A DNA stretch of 64,000 nt from Vibrio toranzoniae (GTDB taxonomy: Bacteria > Pseudomonadota > Gammaproteobacteria > Enterobacterales > Vibrionaceae): NCBI RefSeq assembly GCF_024347655.1, contig NZ_AP025515.1, forward strand, positions 868,001 to 932,000. The letters are read 5' to 3'. Shown piece after piece: positions 35,701-44,403 of this stretch. The position numbers and the translations under genes were made by a program. Every line of letters starts with the position of its first letter. Position 1 is the first letter of the stretch. The notes below the pieces were generated by a model. It saw only the letters and a list, made by a program, of their open reading frames with translations. It did no database searches and was not told the origin of the DNA.

Positions 35701-35856
35701 AACTGTTACATCAACCGTGACCAAGTGGGCGCTGTTGTTGGGGTTCAACCATTCGGCGGTCAAGGTTTGTCGGGTACTGGCCCTAAAGCGGGTGGTCCTC
35801 ACTACCTATACCGCTTTACTGATGTTCATTTTTCTCAATCACAAGACAAGGCATAA
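32719..35856 (+). CDS. putA: PutA, bifunctional proline dehydrogenase / glutamate semialdehyde dehydrogenase
   Basis: The 1045-residue enzyme oxidises proline to glutamate in two steps. The FAD proline dehydrogenase barrel (about 180-480) has FGLVIQAYSKRALPVL, RLVKGAYWDSEIK and YAPVGSHKDLLPYLVRRL. The NAD aldehyde dehydrogenase part (about 550-1040) has CISPWNFP, the Glu motif FIAETGGQNAM and the catalytic Cys in SAGQRCSALR. No N-terminal ribbon-helix-helix is visible, so it lacks the repressor function of enteric PutA; control is presumably by the AraC-type gene upstream. An AAGGAA site precedes the ATG. First gene of putA-ALDH-like-putP. Two good ATGATCA words (34438 and 34524) lie within it. 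Confidence 0.97.
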   Translation: MFTATDVLKPEFNEQSLDDLWSLISPLYMVDETQWLEQLLPLATPSESEKKQIADKTTSLIESIRTDKTSIQMIDALLLEYSLDTQEGILLMCLAEALMRIPDSATADALIRDKLSVADWKSHLKNSDSVFVNASTWGLMLTGKVVGLSSNEQSAGQAVNRLVNKLSEPVIRKAMHQAMKVMGHQFVLGRSIAEAQKNGKSMRDKGFTYSYDMLGEAALTTADANKYFKDYLMAIEAVGRDTYVSSKSSPAPSVSIKLSALHPRYEVANEDRVLTELCDTLEQLLRRAVELDVAITIDAEEADRLELSLKLFEKLYRTDLVKGWGKFGLVIQAYSKRALPVLVWLNRLAKEQGDLIPLRLVKGAYWDSEIKWSQQAGFTDYPVYTRKEATDVAYLACARYLLSPSVRGNIFPQFASHNAHTVSAIAVMTDHKDFEFQRLHGMGDSLYNHAMEAYQQSVRIYAPVGSHKDLLPYLVRRLLENGANSSFVHRLVDARCPVAELTQHPVDMLLAFDTLHNTKIPLPPAVFPDRKNSYGVNIDIESEAHQFEEQVKSYLNNQWTAGPVINGESLAESMIKADQNVEQVTAPYDRRINVGQVAFANLDHVSAAITGADAAFADWNATSVETKAAALEKLADLMEDNLAELVAICHQEAGKTIHDSVDEVREAVDFCRYYAKQANNLQGFELKGFDGQTRIASRQGRGVFVCISPWNFPLAIFLGQITAALVAGNTVVAKPAEQTSLIAARAVELMNEAGFPAGTIQLLPGRGAEIGSALTSHDAIAGVAFTGSTPTAQRINVSLASRNAKPVPFIAETGGQNAMIVDSTALPEQVVRDVIRSAFASAGQRCSALRVLYIQEDIADRVVGLIHGAMDELSVGIPHLHKTDVGPVIDQNAKQKLLAHLENMTNSQKKVAQLSLGSDCEHGDFVPPSAFEIDDISCLKEEQFGPVLHIVRFKASELAQVVDQINQTGFGLTMGIHSRNETTYRWIEKHIRVGNCYINRDQVGAVVGVQPFGGQGLSGTGPKAGGPHYLYRFTDVHFSQSQDKA

Positions 35857-35867
35857 GGAGCAGTATC

Positions 35868-36572
35868 ATGGTTCATCAAGTGACAGGTTTTTCTGATGCT
35901 TTGCTAGCGTGGGAACAATGGAATCTTACCGACTTTGATTATAAGAGTGCTCAGGTACTTTCATTTAAGTCAGAGATCGAAAGCCAATCTGCACCTTTGG
36001 CAGCAGTAGCGACTTATCATCTAGAGCAAGCGTCAGCATTACTTGCAGAACACCACCTTATGCCAGGTCCTACGGGCGAAACCAACGAGTTGTATGCTGC
36101 AGGTCGTGGTGTGGCTTTGGTGATTGTTGATGATTGCGAAGAGAAAGTGCCAGCACTGCAAACCGCAATGGCAATGATTACTGCTGCATTATTGGCTGGG
36201 AACAGCGTTCAGTTGTGCAGTGATGATGTGCAGTTCAACACCTTAATTGCCGATGCGGCAAAACAAGCGAATCTGCCAACTAACTTGGTGCAAGTTGCCT
36301 CGTATGACGCTGCACAACAGCTGCTGTCTTGCGATGTACGAAGCGTAGGTTATGTAGGTAACTCAAAATCTGCACAAGCTATCAATTTACAGCTTGCTAA
36401 GCGTGACGGTGCAATCGTTGGTTTAGTAGCTGAAACGGATCTTACGGCAATGAATGTTGCTAACGATCCACACTTATCGCTGCGTTTTATTACTGAGCGT
36501 ACGCGAACTATAAATATAACAGCCGTGGGTGGTAACGCGACCTTGCTCGAACTGGGAAGCGAAGCTCACTAA
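35868..36572 (+). CDS. Short ALDH-superfamily protein between putA and putP
   Basis: A 234-residue protein, 12 bases after putA, with a strong AAGGAG. It looks like a truncated aldehyde dehydrogenase fold (GRGVALVIVDDCEEKVPALQTAMAMITAALLAGNSVQLC, then VGYVGNSKSAQAINLQLAKRDGAIVGLVAETD), but it lacks a catalytic Cys and the usual catalytic Glu context. It resembles the ALDH-superfamily C-terminal domain found at the end of long PutA proteins, here encoded separately. A structural or oligomerisation role with PutA is inferred. Often annotated as a P5C dehydrogenase, which is probably wrong as to activity. Confidence 0.75.
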   Translation: MVHQVTGFSDALLAWEQWNLTDFDYKSAQVLSFKSEIESQSAPLAAVATYHLEQASALLAEHHLMPGPTGETNELYAAGRGVALVIVDDCEEKVPALQTAMAMITAALLAGNSVQLCSDDVQFNTLIADAAKQANLPTNLVQVASYDAAQQLLSCDVRSVGYVGNSKSAQAINLQLAKRDGAIVGLVAETDLTAMNVANDPHLSLRFITERTRTINITAVGGNATLLELGSEAH

Positions 36573-36585
36573 CCTTCAGTAAAAC

Positions 36586-36609
36586 GGGCTTTGAGATTCC
36601 TTAAAGCCC
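36586..36609 (+). terminator. Intercistronic hairpin before putP
   Basis: GGGCTTT and AAAGCCC form a 7-bp stem with a 10-base loop, without a T-run. It could stabilise the upstream mRNA or partly end transcription. Confidence 0.4.
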
Positions 36610-36705
36610 TATATCTCCTAACTAAATGATTAACCTTTTCTCTCATGGCGAGATTAATCCATATAGTCAGGCATGGAAGGCATTCTACAAAATGAGGACT
36701 ATCAA

Positions 36706-38199
36706 ATGATAGAAAACAGCTTTGCAATAACGACGACGTTTATTGCGTATCTAATTATGATGCTAGCAATCGGTGTTATTGCTTACAAACGTACATCTAA
36801 CTCAACTGACTACTTCCTAGGTGGTCGTTCGTTAGGCCCATGGCCTGCTGCACTTTCTGCTGGTGCATCAGACATGAGTGGTTGGCTGCTACTTGGCCTA
36901 CCAGGTTACGCTTACGCTGCTGGCTTTGAAGCATTCTGGCTTGCTGGTGGACTACTTGTTGGTACTTGGGCGAACTGGCTAATCAGTGCTAAACGTCTAC
37001 GTACTTACAGCATTACAACAGAATCACTGACGTTGCCTGAGTTCCTATCTCGTCGTTTCAATGATAACTCGAAGTTGATTCAAACGATCTCTGCTTTCTT
37101 TATCCTTTTATTCTTCCTTTTCTACACAAGTTCAGGCTTAGTAGCAGGTGGTAAATTGTTTGAAACGGTATTCGGTCTAGATTATACAACAGCAGTTATT
37201 ATCGGCACGGTATGTGTGGTTTCGTATACCCTGTTTGGTGGCTTCCTTGCGGTATCTTGGACTGACTTGGTTCAAGGTCTGTTGATGTCTGCTGCGCTAT
37301 TGATTGTACCAATCGCAGCTATGAACGGTGGCCTTGGTCAGCTATCTACTGACCTTCATAACATCAACCCAGAGCTACTAACGCTATGGAATGATGCGAA
37401 AGGTGAGCCTCTTTCTGCTATCGCGATCATCTCGCTAGCGGCATGGGGTCTAGGTTACTTTGGTCAGCCACACATCCTTGCTCGTTTCAAAGCAACGCGT
37501 AGCAATAAAGACCTAACAACAGCGCGTCGTATCGCTGTGATATGGACTGCACTGTCTATGATTGGTGCTATGTTGGTGGGCCTTGTTGGTTTAGTTTACG
37601 TGACTAACTCTGGCGCGCCTAAGCTAGAGGATGGCGAGAAGATCTTCATGCTTCTTGTGAACGCGATGTTCCACCCAGTAATCGCAGGTATCCTACTGGC
37701 TGCAATCCTAGCGGCAATCATGAGTACTGCGGATTCACAGCTTCTTGTTTCTTCATCTGCAATGGCAGAAGATCTGTACAAGCAAGTACTTAAGAAAGAT
37801 GCGACGTCTGAAGAGATCGTTCGTGTAGGTCGCTTCGCGGTAATCCTAATCTCTCTTATTGCACTTGCGCTAGCAATGACACCAGACAGTTCAGTACTTG
37901 GCCTTGTGTCTTATGCATGGGCTGGTTTTGGTGCGGCATTCGGTCCTGCTATCGTATTGAGCCTGTATTGGTCTCGTATGAACCGCAACGGCGCTCTAGC
38001 GGGTATCGTGGTTGGTGGTGTGACGATTGTACTTTGGAAACAGTTCACGGGCGGTTGGTTCGATGTTTACGAAATCGTACCGGGCATCATCCTATCGACT
38101 ATCTCTATCGTTATCGTGAGTCTAATTACTGGCGAGCCAGAAGAGCAAGTTAAGAAGCAACACGCTGAGTTCGAGAAAAACCTTGTTGAACTAGACTAA
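36706..38199 (+). CDS. putP: PutP, sodium/proline symporter
   Basis: The start at 36706 (497 residues) is favoured by a TGAGGA seven bases upstream, and gives the usual PutP length. This sodium:solute symporter has about 13 membrane segments. Family motifs include STDYFLGGRSLGPWPAALSAGASDMSGW near the N-terminus, GLGYFGQPHILARF in the middle and AILAAIMSTADSQLLVSSSAM. It imports proline with Na+ for PutA. It is followed by a strong terminator. Confidence 0.96.
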   Translation: MIENSFAITTTFIAYLIMMLAIGVIAYKRTSNSTDYFLGGRSLGPWPAALSAGASDMSGWLLLGLPGYAYAAGFEAFWLAGGLLVGTWANWLISAKRLRTYSITTESLTLPEFLSRRFNDNSKLIQTISAFFILLFFLFYTSSGLVAGGKLFETVFGLDYTTAVIIGTVCVVSYTLFGGFLAVSWTDLVQGLLMSAALLIVPIAAMNGGLGQLSTDLHNINPELLTLWNDAKGEPLSAIAIISLAAWGLGYFGQPHILARFKATRSNKDLTTARRIAVIWTALSMIGAMLVGLVGLVYVTNSGAPKLEDGEKIFMLLVNAMFHPVIAGILLAAILAAIMSTADSQLLVSSSAMAEDLYKQVLKKDATSEEIVRVGRFAVILISLIALALAMTPDSSVLGLVSYAWAGFGAAFGPAIVLSLYWSRMNRNGALAGIVVGGVTIVLWKQFTGGWFDVYEIVPGIILSTISIVIVSLITGEPEEQVKKQHAEFEKNLVELD

Positions 38200-38265
38200 T
38201 CGTCTGAACTGAGGTTTTCAGCTAAGTCATAGGGCTGGATGCTCACTAGCTCAATGATGACAAGA

Positions 38266-38280
38266 GTTTACATTGTAAAC
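38266..38280. other. parS2 centromere site 5
   Basis: GTTTACATTGTAAAC is a perfect palindromic match, just upstream of the putP terminator. Confidence 0.9.
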
Positions 38281-38285
38281 CCTAG

Positions 38286-38317
38286 AATAGAGTCACTTCG
38301 GTGGCTCTATTTTTTTG
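38286..38317 (+). terminator. Terminator of putP
   Basis: AATAGAGTCAC-TTCG-GTGGCTCTATT has a UUCG tetraloop and is followed by six or more Ts. Confidence 0.92.
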
Positions 38318-38487
38318 TCTATTTTCTAATGCTTTGGGTTCTTACGGGTCAATATTAGATGAAGACAATACCTTTTATCGAGCTTAGCGTGATTAGAAGC
38401 TGGTGAGAGCGTTCAGCGCGTTGGGAAGTGAGATAGTCGTCATTGTATGTTTGATGCATGTTGTTTATCGGGACAGTTATTTGAGGG

Positions 38488-38502
38488 TTTTACAATGTAA
38501 AT
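38488..38502. other. parS2 centromere site 6
   Basis: TTTTACAATGTAAAT keeps the TTTACA-n-TGTAAA core. Together with site 5 it forms a distal pair about 25.5 kb from parB2. Nothing else is recognised in 38318-38682. Confidence 0.88.
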
Positions 38503-38682
38503 TGACGATACTCAAATGTGGGGGACTGATATTAGTGACGTTTGATGTCAAAAATATAATAGAAAAATGACTGTTTTTTGAACTTGGCGCCCACTTTTGT
38601 AATTAGCTCCGTGAATTGTGGAACCTAATTGGACATGATGTGTCAATTGTCAGTAACTACTAAAGACCTATAGGACAAAGGT

Positions 38683-38913
38683 ATGCCTGATCTCTATTGC
38701 AAAGGATGTAAAAAAACAACACCACATAAGTCGGTAATGAAACGTTGTGAATCAGAGCCTGAGACCGCTTCTGGTCGTATGATGCAATGGACGTCAAAAC
38801 TATTTAGTGGCAACCTTCACTATAATATGGAAACTCAGCACTTCTGCCGCACGTGCAATTGCCGATGTGAAACTGGAAGCACAGCTCACCGAGTTGGTCT
38901 CGCTAACGTATAG
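38683..38913 (+). CDS. Small Cys-rich protein, likely zinc ribbon
   Basis: A 76-residue protein with AGGACAAAGGT before the ATG and a strong terminator after it. It has CKGC near the N-terminus (residues 6-9) and CRTCNCRC toward the C-terminus, so a zinc-ribbon fold is likely. Otherwise basic, with no signal peptide. The function is unknown; a nucleic-acid-binding or folding role would be guesswork. It lies alone between the put locus and the Lrp-type gene. Confidence 0.75.
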   Translation: MPDLYCKGCKKTTPHKSVMKRCESEPETASGRMMQWTSKLFSGNLHYNMETQHFCRTCNCRCETGSTAHRVGLANV

Positions 38914-38932
38914 TAAGTGTTTACTAACCTAG

Positions 38933-38960
38933 AAAAAACCTCCGTTAGGGAGGTTTTTTT
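38933..38960 (+). terminator. Terminator of the small Cys-rich gene
   Basis: AAAAAACCTCC-GTTA-GGGAGGTTTTTTT is a perfect stem, 19 bases after the stop, with a T-run. Confidence 0.92.
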
Positions 38961-39401
38961 GTTTTCTATGTCGTTTTGAATGCAAGTTCTGCTTCAATGC
39001 TCTTGTCATCATTTTTCACTTTCCTTCCACAATTTGAGTACTCGATTTATTAGTGCCTGAGTAACATGTTTTGATTCTGCCCATGAGCTAATACAGTACG
39101 GTTTGTACGCGATTTTTTGTGTTTTAATCATGGAATTATCCCTGACCTTTGCTCATTCTATTATTCACTTTGGTATTTTCCCTTCTTTCTTTTCTGGCTC
39201 AATTTATGTGTTAATCGGGTCATGGCTATATTAGTTTGTTAATAACTTAAGGTTGACAAGGGTTACTATCATTTTTCGGGTATTTACATTTTCCCTGAAT
39301 GTTGTTGATGTATTTAGTTTTTAAATGTGTGAGCCGGGTTTTGCCCGATTGCTCTTAGTATGGAATATACTGAGCCGAATTTAGAATGTTTAAGGAATGT
39401 T
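38961..39401. other. Intergenic region before the Lrp-type gene
   Basis: No RNA gene or operator is recognised. A 34-codon hydrophobic frame (39130-39234) lacks a ribosome site. A TTGACA at 39253 has no well-spaced -10 box. Confidence 0.5.
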
Positions 39402-39890
39402 ATGTCTCAGCATCAACTTGATCGTATCGATAAAGAGATACTAAGAATTCTGCATATAAAAGGGCGTCTGCCAGTTGTTGAATTAGCGAAACAGGTAAAC
39501 CTAACAACTTCTCCTTGCTCCGATAGACTGAAACGACTGGAAAAAGAGCGTTACATAACGGGTTATCACGCTGAATTGTGCTCAGAAAAGTTGGGGCTTG
39601 ATGTACAAGTCTTTATCCATATCCGTCTCGATCAAACCAGTTTTTCGATTTTTGATAAATTTGCCCAAGCGGTTGAGTTGATGCCTGAGGTGGAAGAGTG
39701 TTATTCATTGTCTGGTGACTTTGACACCATGATCAAGGTTCGAGTTAAAGATATGAAGGCATACCAAGCGTTTATGGCAACCAAACTAGGTACCTTGCCA
39801 GGCGTTATTCAGACGCGTAGTGAAGTCGTGATTGAAGAGCATAAAAAGGGTTTTGGTGTAAACCCTGAGTTGTTGGCAACTTTGAAGTAG
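39402..39890 (+). CDS. Lrp/AsnC-family transcriptional regulator
   Basis: The ATG at 39402 is chosen over 39360 because AAGGAA lies just upstream and the resulting 162 residues fit the family. An N-terminal helix-turn-helix (LDRIDKEILRILHIKGRLPVVELAKQVNLTTSPCSDRLKRLEKERYI) is followed by the RAM domain (VQVFIHIRLDQTSFSIFDKFAQAV, VEECYSLSGDFDTMIKVRVKDMKAYQAFM). Such proteins respond to amino acids. Its nearness to putAP makes proline or glutamate a reasonable guess, unproven. Confidence 0.92.
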   Translation: MSQHQLDRIDKEILRILHIKGRLPVVELAKQVNLTTSPCSDRLKRLEKERYITGYHAELCSEKLGLDVQVFIHIRLDQTSFSIFDKFAQAVELMPEVEECYSLSGDFDTMIKVRVKDMKAYQAFMATKLGTLPGVIQTRSEVVIEEHKKGFGVNPELLATLK

Positions 39891-39938
39891 AGCGACGTCT
39901 TCGCGGCTTCGTAGCTAAAGTGGGTGTTGATTGGATAT

Positions 39939-39969
39939 AAAAATGGAAGCTGATGAGCTTCCATTTTTT
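39939..39969. terminator. Terminator between the Lrp-type and DUF445 genes
   Basis: ATGGAAGCT-GATG-AGCTTCCAT is followed by TTTTTT and preceded by AAAA, so it may serve both convergent genes. Confidence 0.9.
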
Positions 39970-40015
39970 GTTGGGTGCCAGAAAAAAGCAACCAGATAAA
40001 CTGAGAACGAGCAGT

Positions 40016-40720
40016 CTAAAGGGTAATCGCCGCAGAAATTAAACCGATTATACCGCCGAACACACCACCCCAAACGACTAACCAGCCAAGGTGTTTCTTG
40101 ATCATGGTTTGAACCATCTCTTTAACAAGTTTTGGTGTTAGTTCATTTAAACGCTGATCGATTATCGCTTCAATGTTCTCTTTGATTTCATCCATCATGG
40201 CAGGCGATTCAAGTTCATCTTTAATGGCATTTTTTACAGAATCACTCTTGCTGATTTCAATCACAGATTCTTGCATCTTCTCCACAAATGGCGCTTTCAT
40301 CGGCTGTAGTGCTTCTGTGCCACCAACCATTGCCAACATGCCACCAAACTGTGAGTTCTCGATTACATGAACCAGTGAATCGAACGCAGGATTAAAGTCG
40401 ATCTTCTTAATCACTGGCTCTAGGTTGAGCGATTTGCCGGTCATCTCACTGCTAAGGAAGCGGTCGATGTTACTTTCAGTAAAGAACTGTTCCATCATCA
40501 GTTGCTTAATGGCTGCCTTGAACTCTTCAAAACGTGCTGGAATGACGCCAGAGCCATATAGGCCAGGTACTTTTTCGAACAACATATGGATCGCAAGCCA
40601 GTTGGTGATGGCGCCTGAAAATGCAAATAGGCCTGCATAAAGCAAGTATTGGTTTGCTGTCGCATAGCCGCCAGCAAGCAGTGCTAACGCAAGCACGTTA
40701 GTTAAGACACTTTTGTTCAT
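40016..40720 (-). CDS. DUF445 family membrane protein
   Basis: A 234-residue protein with membrane segments at the N-terminus (LALALLAGGYATA and LLYAGLFAFSGAITNWLAIHMLF) and at the C-terminus (LGWLVVWGGVFGGIIGLISAAITL). The amphipathic middle part is typical of DUF445/YjiN-like proteins, with the common motif AITNWLAIHMLFEKVPGLYGSGVIP. The cellular role is unknown. Single gene. Confidence 0.88.
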   Translation of the reverse strand: MNKSVLTNVLALALLAGGYATANQYLLYAGLFAFSGAITNWLAIHMLFEKVPGLYGSGVIPARFEEFKAAIKQLMMEQFFTESNIDRFLSSEMTGKSLNLEPVIKKIDFNPAFDSLVHVIENSQFGGMLAMVGGTEALQPMKAPFVEKMQESVIEISKSDSVKNAIKDELESPAMMDEIKENIEAIIDQRLNELTPKLVKEMVQTMIKKHLGWLVVWGGVFGGIIGLISAAITL

Positions 40721-40835
40721 GGTTGATCTCTAGAGTGAGTATTGCGCGCATTTTAAGAAAAAAACGCCAAGAAAAAAACCAAAAGGATCAATCTAGTGGT
40801 GGAAAGGAAAATACAGAGCGTCGAATGACTAATAT

Positions 40836-40869
40836 AAAAAAGGCTAGCCTTCCCCCGAAGTCTAGCCTT
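40836..40869 (-). terminator. Terminator of the ABC exporter gene
   Basis: AAGGCTAG and CTAGCCTT, with an inner CTTC/GAAG pair, are followed by six Ts on the minus strand. Confidence 0.85.
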
Positions 40870-41008
40870 ATTCCAGAACGCGCAAGCGAAGCGCCTTTGA
40901 TGTTAATCTCATTATATAGTTACGAAATAACATTCTGCTACGTGTAATTCACTCGTTAATTAACAAATTGATGTGAAATACGCCGCATAACTTAAAATAG
41001 CACATGAA

Positions 41009-42859
41009 TTAAGCGTTTGATGTTTGGTCAAGATCATCGGCAATGAAGCCTCCCGTTTGGTGACTCCACAGCTGTGCATAGATACCATTGTGGAGAATGA
41101 GCTCTTGGTGAGTGCCTTCCTCAACGATTTTACCTTCATCGAGTACGATTAGGCGATCCATCGCAGCGATGGTCGACAAACGGTGTGCAATCGCAATCAC
41201 TGTCTTACCTTCCATTAGTTCAATCAAACTTTCCTGAATGGCTGCTTCGACTTCTGAATCGAGTGCTGATGTTGCTTCATCAAGAACAAGCAGTGGAGCA
41301 TTCTTCAGCAGTACGCGAGAGATAGCGACACGTTGACGTTGACCTCCCGAAAGCTTAACACCACGCTCACCTACTTGCGCATCGTAACCAACATTACCAA
41401 ATGGGTCAGTGAGTGTTTCGATAAACTCATGCGCGTGCGCCTGTTTAGTGGCTGCGTAAACTTCTTCATCCGATGCTTCAGGTCGACCGTAAAGAATGTT
41501 GTCTTTGATCGAGCGGTGAAGCAGTGAAGTATCTTGAGTCACCATACCGATGTTGCTACGTAGAGAGTCTTGCGTGACCGCTGATATCTCTTGGTCATCA
41601 ATCAGAATTCTGCCGCTTTCTACATCGTGGAAACGTAGCAGCAAGTTAACCAAGGTTGATTTACCCGCACCTGAACGGCCTACCAAGCCCACTTTTTCAC
41701 CCGGCTTGATGTTGAGATTAAGGTTGTTGATCACGCCCTTGTTCTCGCCATAGTTAAAGCTTACGTTGTCGAAGTTGATACCGCCTTGTGGAACCTTAAG
41801 AGGCTCAGCGTCTTTCTTGTCTTCGATAGCAATGGGCTTAGACAGCGTTTTAATGCCATCAATCACAGTTCCTAGGTTTTCAAACAGGCCGCCGATTTCC
41901 CACATGATCCATTTCGACATGCCGTTAATACGCAGAGCTAAGCTGACTGCAATCGCAATCGCACCCACGGTGATCGCGTTATCTAGCCACAAGTAGATAG
42001 AGATCCCCGCAATGCTGAACACCAGTAAGTAGTTAGCAAACTCAACCAATATGTTGAAACCTGTTACCAAGCGCATCTGTCGATGTACGGTGTCTAAGAA
42101 GCTCTCCATGCCTTCTTCGGCGTATTCGGTTTCTCTTTTGCTGTGTGAGAACAGTTTGACGGTTGCGATATTGGTGTAGCTATCGACGATACGGCCCGTC
42201 ATCAGCGATCGAGCATCGGCTTGTTCTGAAGATACGTCTTTAAGTTTTGGCACGAAATGTAGTTGAATGCCGACGTAAATAAATAACCAAATCAACATCG
42301 GTGCCATTAAGCGCCAGTCTGATTCTGCGAGCATGAATAACATCGCCGTGAAGTACACGGTCACGTAGACGAATACGTCAACCATTTTGGTCACTGTTTC
42401 ACGCACCGCAAGCGATGTTTGCATGACTTTGGTGGCTACACGCCCGGCGAAATCATCTTGATAGAACGATAAGCTTTGTTTCAAAAGGTAGCGGTGTGCT
42501 AGCCAACGAATAGACATTGGATAGTTGCCCAACAGGGTTTGGTGAAGCAATAGCGAGTACACACTGATTAATATCGGCATCGCAACCAGCAGTAGTATCC
42601 CCAATCCTACCAGCGTTGATTTATTGTCGGCCAAGAAAGTATCGGGATTGCTTGTTGATAGCCAGTCAACCAATTGTCCCATGTAACCAAATAGTGCGAC
42701 TTCGATTATCGCGATGGTCATGGTCATCAACCCGAGTAAGATCAACGGTTTTTCAAAGCCCCGAGTGTAATGGCGACAGAATGCTAGTATTCCAGTGGGG
42801 GGTTGTATTGGCTCTCCCTTTGGAAAGGCTTCGGTAAAGCCTTCAAATTTCTTGTACAT
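41009..42859 (-). CDS. MsbA/MDR-type ABC exporter (fused permease and ATPase)
   Basis: The start at 42859 (616 residues) has AAGGA five bases upstream; the longer frame would start with GTG. Six membrane segments (about 45-330) are followed by an ATPase domain with Walker A (GRSGAGKSTLVNLLL), the signature KLSGGQRQR, Walker B (LLVLDEATSALD) and the H-loop (AIAHRLS). It should homodimerise in the inner membrane and export a lipid, peptide or drug; the substrate is not clear from sequence. It diverges from the CtlX-like gene. Confidence 0.92.
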   Translation of the reverse strand: MYKKFEGFTEAFPKGEPIQPPTGILAFCRHYTRGFEKPLILLGLMTMTIAIIEVALFGYMGQLVDWLSTSNPDTFLADNKSTLVGLGILLLVAMPILISVYSLLLHQTLLGNYPMSIRWLAHRYLLKQSLSFYQDDFAGRVATKVMQTSLAVRETVTKMVDVFVYVTVYFTAMLFMLAESDWRLMAPMLIWLFIYVGIQLHFVPKLKDVSSEQADARSLMTGRIVDSYTNIATVKLFSHSKRETEYAEEGMESFLDTVHRQMRLVTGFNILVEFANYLLVFSIAGISIYLWLDNAITVGAIAIAVSLALRINGMSKWIMWEIGGLFENLGTVIDGIKTLSKPIAIEDKKDAEPLKVPQGGINFDNVSFNYGENKGVINNLNLNIKPGEKVGLVGRSGAGKSTLVNLLLRFHDVESGRILIDDQEISAVTQDSLRSNIGMVTQDTSLLHRSIKDNILYGRPEASDEEVYAATKQAHAHEFIETLTDPFGNVGYDAQVGERGVKLSGGQRQRVAISRVLLKNAPLLVLDEATSALDSEVEAAIQESLIELMEGKTVIAIAHRLSTIAAMDRLIVLDEGKIVEEGTHQELILHNGIYAQLWSHQTGGFIADDLDQTSNA

Positions 42860-43340
42860 AAATTTCCTTTTATAAGCCACTGCATCACGATGTGCAGTTA
42901 TGTTTTTATAAGTACGATTTGAGTTCTATAAGCGTTAGCGTTACGTCGTTCGAGGGGTTTTGTTTGAAGAAAACGTAAAGAGTGCTTTTAAATACATCTA
43001 TTTTAGATTGAATTAGACAGGAAAAAATTAAGCTTATTTCAAACGTAATTGATTGTTATGCAACGGTGATAATCCTAACGTTAAATGGATTAAATTGTAA
43101 TCAAAACTCGTGGTTAGCTAAAAAGTGAAGTAAGAATATTTATTCAACAAGTTCCTTAACTGATATGCACGCAGTTGGTTCTTTCTGGCGTGCTGTTATA
43201 TCACAGTAAAAATCACGGAATAATTTAAGTTATGCAGTTATTGTGTGGGATAAATATTCAAATCATTATTATTTTCAGTGAATCTTGTTGTAACAAGTTG
43301 TTTACACTTCTGAGGTAAATAAAAGATAGGGATGGTTGAG
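42860..43340. promoter_or_regulatory. Divergent promoter region, ABC exporter and ctlX-like gene
   Basis: This 480-base AT-rich gap lies between divergent genes. I see no clear operator, RNA gene or repeat. An AGGG at 43328 serves as the ribosome site for the plus-strand gene. Confidence 0.5.
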
Positions 43341-44315
43341 ATGTTAAACCTACACAAGAAATCACTGCGTATTACTAATGTTCAAAACGCCAATTGCGTT
43401 GTTATGGTTCCGCCAAAAGAATTTCGATTTAACGAAGAAACTGCACGTGATAATGAGTTTCAGCACAGAGTTAACTTGACCGAACCTGAGATTAAGCTAG
43501 AGACGATGGCTGAATTTAAGGCGATGGTGGCCTCGTTGCGTAAAGAAGGTGTGCAAGTTGTAGAGTTTGATTACCCCGAGTTAGGGGTAGAAACACCTGA
43601 TGCTGTTTTTCCAAATAATTGGTTCAGCACTTGTGGCGATGGTAGTTTGTTCACTTTCCCTATGGCGTGCGAAAACCGTCAGCATGAAGTAAAGCCACAC
43701 GCCTTAATTGAAGCGCTAGAAGCCTCAGGTCGTATTGTTAATCATAATGAGTCGCTAGAGTCTTATGTTGCACAGGGCTCTTATTTAGAGAGTACTGGCG
43801 TTATGGTTATCGATCATATTAATAAGACGATCTACGCTGCGCTTTCTCAGCGTTGCGACCGTGAAGTGTTAGAAGATTACGCTAAGCGTATTGGTTACTC
43901 TCGCGTGGTCTCATTTCAAACGGCACTACCGTCTGGTCAGCCGATTTATCACACTAATGTGATGATGGCGATCGGTGATAATTTCTGTGTGATTTGCGAT
44001 GAAGTGATTCCTGAATTTGAGCGTCGCTTTGTTGTGAAGTCACTTGCTAAAGATAAACAGGTTATCTCTATTTCCATAGATCAGATGAATCGGTTCTGTG
44101 GCAACATCCTGCAGTTGGAGACCGTGAATGGCGATAAGGTAATCGCAATGTCTCAATCGGCATATGATGCTTTTTCTCCAGCGCAATTAACTCAGCTTGC
44201 AACGCATGGGAAGCTGTTGCCATTTAACGTAAAAACCATCGAAGACATCGGTGGTGGTTCCGTTCGTTGTATGTTGGGTGAGGTGTTCTTACCAACGCGA
44301 ATTAATCGCTTATAA
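43341..44315 (+). CDS. ctlX: CtlX-like amidinotransferase-superfamily hydrolase
   Basis: About 324 residues from the ATG at 43341, the better placed relative to AGGG; a start three codons earlier is possible. It belongs to the arginine deiminase/amidinotransferase fold. Asp in PDAVFPNNWF, His in YHTNVMMAIG and the catalytic Cys in GGGSVRCMLGEV (15 residues from the end) match the family named citrulline utilisation hydrolase CtlX. It likely acts on a guanidino or ureido compound. No citrulline or arginine genes adjoin. A terminator follows. Confidence 0.85.
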   Translation: MLNLHKKSLRITNVQNANCVVMVPPKEFRFNEETARDNEFQHRVNLTEPEIKLETMAEFKAMVASLRKEGVQVVEFDYPELGVETPDAVFPNNWFSTCGDGSLFTFPMACENRQHEVKPHALIEALEASGRIVNHNESLESYVAQGSYLESTGVMVIDHINKTIYAALSQRCDREVLEDYAKRIGYSRVVSFQTALPSGQPIYHTNVMMAIGDNFCVICDEVIPEFERRFVVKSLAKDKQVISISIDQMNRFCGNILQLETVNGDKVIAMSQSAYDAFSPAQLTQLATHGKLLPFNVKTIEDIGGGSVRCMLGEVFLPTRINRL

Positions 44316-44347
44316 CACGCCATCGGTCTTTGATAACAGCCGTTTAG

Positions 44348-44376
44348 TACCATTCTATTCGTAGAGTGGTATTTTT
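44348..44376 (+). terminator. Terminator of the ctlX-like gene
   Basis: TACCATTCTA-TTCG-TAGAGTGGTA has one wobble pair and a UUCG loop, followed by TTTTT. Confidence 0.9.
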
Positions 44377-44403
44377 GTCTTTAGCCTTGAAGGCAAGTGT
44401 TCA

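Noticed and set aside
35868..36572. Short ALDH-like gene as a frameshifted piece of putA
   Set aside because: putA is complete with its own catalytic residues and stop, and the short gene has its own strong ribosome site.
39130..39234. 34-codon hydrophobic reading frame before the Lrp-type gene
   Set aside because: It could encode a small membrane peptide, but there is no ribosome site and no other support.
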